A stretch of 13,864 bases of DNA. It comes from Linderina pennispora (taxonomy: Eukaryota > Kickxellomycota > Kickxellomycetes > Kickxellales > Kickxellaceae). Below are positions 11,375 to 13,864 of this stretch, piece by piece. A program made the position numbers and the translations under genes. Position 1 is the first letter of the stretch, and each line of letters starts with the position of its first letter. The stretch is from NCBI RefSeq assembly GCF_002104995.1, contig NW_024468464.1, positions 1 through 13,864 of the forward strand, read 5' to 3'. The notes beneath the pieces are model-generated. The model had not been told where the DNA came from. It saw only the letters and a list, made by a program, of their open reading frames with translations, and did no database searches.

Positions 11375-12197
11375 ATGTCTGTTGCTTCGTCTAACCCGTT
11401 CGCTCTCCTCCCGACAACGCCGTCGGACGTGTCGGTCCAGGTCGTTAGACGCCAAAGAAGGCTGCCGCCAAGACCGCTGCCGCCACCCCCGCTGCCGAGC
11501 GCGCGCAGCCCGCCGAGCGCTCGCTGAAGCGCGACTACCCGACCCGCGGTGGCCACCGCCGCACTGTCGCCGCAACGCCGGAGCCTCGGAGGAGACCGCC
11601 GCCTACCCGACCCACGACAAGAGCCGCTCGCGCCAGTCGGCCCGTGGACCCCGTGGCCGCCCCGAGGGGGCCGCCCCGCCCGTCGCCAGTTCGACCGCCA
11701 CAGCGGCACCGGTCTGGTCGACTCGAGAAGAAGGAGAAGCAGGGCTGGCTGGGCGACGACAAGGCCACGGTTGAGGATGGCGAGAAGGCTGCCGAGCAGG
11801 CCAAGAAGGACGGCCAGGAGACGCCACTCCGGCGCCCGAGGAGGTCGAGGAGGACGTCAAGACCCTGGAGGACTACCTGAAGGAGCGCGCCACCGTCTCG
11901 GTCGACACTGACCGCGAGATCCGCAAGGCCAACGAGGCCGGCGTTGACAAGAAGCAGCTCAAGGAGGCCGTGCAGTTCTCCGCGAGGAGGACGTCTTCTT
12001 TGCCCCCGTTGCCACCCAGAAGTCCCGGAAGTCCAAGAACCAGAAGGAGAAGGTTTTGTTGACATCGAGCAGCGCTTTGTCGATGAGCAGAGGCGCGGTG
12101 CCTTCCGCGGCGGCCGTGGTGGCCAGGGGCGGTGACCGCCGTGGTCCCCGTCAGGGCCGCGTCGACGTCAGACCAGCGCGCCTTCCCGTCGCTCTAA
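11375..12197 (+). CDS. STM1: STM1/SERBP1-type ribosome-associated protein (HABP4_PAI-RBP1 domain; frameshifted)
   Basis: Stm1/SERBP1 proteins sit in the mRNA channel of idle 80S ribosomes and preserve them during starvation. The ATG at 11375 opens MSVASSNPFALL, typical of the family N-terminus. In other frames follow TPKKAAAKTAAATPAAERA, KRDYPTRGGHRR, the family signature RQFDRHSGTGLVDS and EKKEKQGWLGDD (near 11690-11760), then EEVEEDVKTLEDYLKERA, an RGG-like FRGGRGG stretch near 12105, and DQRAFPSL before TAA at 12195-12197, matching the usual end of these proteins. The span of about 270 codons fits the family. Some nine single-base breaks cut the frame, the highest density in the window, yet no stop disrupts any correctly framed segment. 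The basic, Ala-rich composition suits an RNA- and ribosome-binding protein. Confidence 0.88.
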
Positions 12198-12368
12198 GAC
12201 CCCCTTCCACCTGTCGCCAGGGGTTCATGGGTTACATGACCAAAGCAGCAACACCAGACTATTTCACCCCGCATTTCCCTCCACGACCGGGCGAAGGACT
12301 TGGCAGCTAGCTTTTTTTCCGTCTGGGGCGGATATATGCCCTCAAAAAATTACATTCAAAACTTCGTG
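12198..12368. terminator. Convergent 3' region, STM1-like / CMS1
   Basis: These 171 bp separate two facing stop codons. There is no AATAAA in either direction; a T run lies at 12312-12319 and A-rich DNA at 12345-12362. No other feature was found. Confidence 0.4.
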
Positions 12369-13139
12369 TTACAAAAGGCGAAGCTTAAAGTTGTAGTCCG
12401 GGTTCTTGGACGCCGGCAGCAGCAGATCGCGCCAGATCGCAAACAGATCCGCCCTCGTGTCGTCCATATCAATGATGACCCGCATCTTGTCGTCCTGCCA
12501 GCAATCGACCACCACTAGCCGCAGCGGTTGAGCTTCAGATCGCCGTCCTCCAGCAGCTTTGCGCACGCGGTTCGGCGTGCCTGCCTGCAATATCCACCGG
12601 ATCCTTGGCCCAGCATCTCTTGTGCGCGCCAATCTTGATATGCCTACTGAACAGCTTCAGCACCCGGCGCTTGGTCAGCGGCCGCATCCGATTGACCCAT
12701 CCAAAACCCGCAGCGCCGAGCTGCACAGAACCAGAACCTGCGGGCCCCCACCGTGATCTTGTTCTTCCCTTTGCCCGTCGACAGCGCTGTCTTTGCCAGG
12801 CTCCAACGACGCAGCCTCTTCTTCCGTCGTGTACATGTGAGACTCCTGCACGCCAATGTCGGACATTTCCAGATCGCTCAGCCCCGTTAGGCCTTCCATG
12901 TACTTGTTGAACATGGCCGCCTGCTCGTCCAGCAAGGCGGGCACGGCGAATTCACCGGCTCCACGCCATTCTTGCGCTTCTTCTTTTCTTGCTCGGCTGG
13001 TCTGCATCGTGCGCGCGCTTCTTCTCATTCTTTGCTGGCTTGATCTGCTCGGGCTCTTCGGGCTGCTGCCCACATCGGCTACCAGATCGGTGTCGAGCAG
13101 GAATCCGTCGTCCAGTGCGTCAGCTGATTGAAGTGCCAT
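12369..13139 (-). CDS. CMS1: Ribosome-biogenesis factor CMS1/CMSS1 (frameshifted)
   Basis: Cms1 is a nucleolar component of the 90S pre-ribosome with a helicase-like fold lacking catalysis. From the ATG at 13137-13139 the N-terminus is acidic (ALDDGFLLDTDLVAD). It turns Lys-rich after a frame break near 13065, giving PEEPEQIKPAKNEKKRAHDA then PSKKRR, a likely nuclear/nucleolar signal. Core blocks follow: DEQAAMFNKYMEGLTGLSDL (near 12910), VLVLCSSALR (near 12740), KLFSRHIKI (near 12645), GTPNRVRK (near 12570), LVVVDCWQDDKMRVIIDM and a C-terminal NFKLRLL before TAA at 12369-12371. The order LVLCSSA, KLF-KHIK, GTPxR, hydrophobic D-W, ending KLxL is that of the CMS1 family. About 257 codons agrees with the family (about 280). 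Four or more single-base breaks are present. Confidence 0.85.
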
Positions 13140-13168
13140 TTGTATTATATGCTTGGGGGGAAATACTA

Positions 13169-13311
13169 CTGGAAGAGGAGAGTTGAAGGAGACAAGATGC
13201 TAGCTGCTGCAGAAGCTTTGGAAAAAAATATAGTAGCAGAAAAATATAGCCTGGATGAATTTGATCAGGGACTAATCGGATCATCGATATGATGCAGTTT
13301 TGGACACTTAC
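13169..13311 (-). other. Possible intron in the CMS1 5' leader
   Basis: A GTAAGT donor at 13311-13306 on the minus strand and a strong pyrimidine tract followed by CAG ending at 13169 would define a 143-nt intron entirely upstream of the CMS1 ATG. TATAATA only about 5 nt from the ATG cannot be the core promoter, which makes a leader with an intron more attractive. Consensus-only evidence. Confidence 0.35.
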
Positions 13312-13346
13312 TGTATTCCCCCGTCGTCGTGTTGCAACAAACACGT

Positions 13347-13399
13347 CCACTAGCTAGTGGTTGGAGGTCAGTACACCTGGCATGCATCTATCCCAGGTG
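13347..13399. repeat. Two adjacent inverted repeats upstream of CMS1
   Basis: CCACTAGCTAGTGG at 13347-13360 is a perfect 14-bp palindrome. Thirteen bases on, CACCTGG at 13374-13380 pairs with CCAGGTG at 13393-13399 across a 12-base loop. They lie between the CHAP gene's stop and the CMS1 promoter and could be operator sites or part of the CHAP 3' untranslated region. Confidence 0.6.
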
Positions 13400-13683
13400 G
13401 GCGATACTAAGGAGGGCTGCCCTAGCCTTCCAAGTGGCACCTGCTGACTGAGAATGCACACTGGCCAGCCACTCCGATTTTGCCTCTATACTGGCGGCCC
13501 TGGAAATATAGTGACAAGTGACATATCGTATTAATTACCAAAAAAAAAAAGCAGTGTCAACGGGTGGTTCCGATATGCTACATTCATCCTCATATCCATG
13601 TGTTCTGCTTATAGTCGTTTTGGTATTCTGCTTTCATTGAGATATGCTACATGGAATACTAATTTGTCACTTTCCGTTTACTT
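13361..13683. other. Intergenic region with a 12-bp direct repeat, CHAP gene / CMS1
   Basis: GATATGCTACAT occurs at 13572-13583 and again at 13641-13652, 69 bp apart. The rest is A/T-rich with an 11-base A run near 13540-13550. The region should hold the 3' untranslated part of the CHAP gene and the upstream control of CMS1, both minus strand. No gene or tRNA was seen. Confidence 0.55.
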
Positions 13684-13864
13684 CTAGAGGTGCATGTACT
13701 TGAATGAGCTCTTGGGAACAGTCCGCGTGCCGTACCTGTGGCGCTTGTGGTTGTACTCCTCAATAGTGATGTTGTTGCCCGAGACCTTGGCCACCCACAC
13801 CACATGCCTGTACCTGCTGCCTTGGTCGGTCTGGCCCACAGCTCCCGTCTTCAGCGTGTTGCTC
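13684..13864 (-). CDS. C-terminal end of a CHAP-domain amidohydrolase/peptidase (5' part outside window)
   Basis: The last 59 codons are visible, ending at TAG 13684-13686. The segment RHVVWVAKVSGNNITIEEYN followed by YGTRTVPKSSFKYMHL is the second half of a CHAP domain. The His in RHVVWV is at the catalytic His position, the EEYN follows where the family has its Glu/Asn, and the closing hydrophobic-H-hydrophobic strand is typical. The catalytic Cys would lie beyond the right edge. CHAP enzymes cut peptidoglycan peptides or glutathionylspermidine; most are bacterial or phage proteins, with some in protists and fungi. The domain ends the protein. Codons look like those of the neighbouring genes. 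Function and secretion cannot be judged without the N-terminus. Confidence 0.75.
   Translation of the reverse strand, partial: SNTLKTGAVGQTDQGSRYRHVVWVAKVSGNNITIEEYNHKRHRYGTRTVPKSSFKYMHL

Overview
The window reads as a gene-dense eukaryotic chromosome segment, most likely from an early-diverging fungus. The genes are nearly intronless and moderately GC-rich. They include fungal-type PEX6, STM1 and CMS1 homologues, together with an INTS9 homologue, a gene that yeasts lack. A Kickxellomycotina-like source is my inference; no marker in the window proves it.

Layout. At 1-3685 (minus) is PEX6, the peroxisomal AAA+ ATPase, entering from the left edge without its last codons. A 1.25 kb divergent intergenic region follows, holding an inverted repeat, a TATA box and a GC-rich hairpin. 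At 4937-5983 (plus) is an acidic, Lys/Pro/Glu/Ala-repeat protein of unknown function. It converges on an equilibrative nucleoside transporter (6129-7454, minus). Close behind, also on the minus strand, are an INTS9-like Integrator subunit (7617-9416) and a double AN1 zinc-finger protein ending in a CaaX-type motif (9677-10251). A 1.1 kb divergent promoter region separates the latter from an STM1/SERBP1-type ribosome-associated protein (11375-12197, plus). That gene converges on CMS1, a ribosome-biogenesis factor (12369-13139, minus). The right edge cuts the C-terminal end of a CHAP-domain amidohydrolase (minus).

The genes do not form one pathway; this is an ordinary mix of housekeeping genes. 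STM1 and CMS1 both serve the ribosome, and the AN1 protein belongs to protein quality control.

Quality. PEX6, INTS9, AN1, STM1 and CMS1 are each broken by several 1-2 nt frameshifts although protein similarity continues across every break. The acidic-repeat and transporter genes are intact. I read the breaks as consensus indel errors, not gene decay. For the broken genes the coordinates give the gene span, not one open frame.

Most notable items: an Integrator subunit in a fungal-looking genome, a probable prenylation motif on the AN1 protein hidden behind a frameshift, a bacterial-style CHAP domain, and repeated short motifs in the STM1 upstream region.
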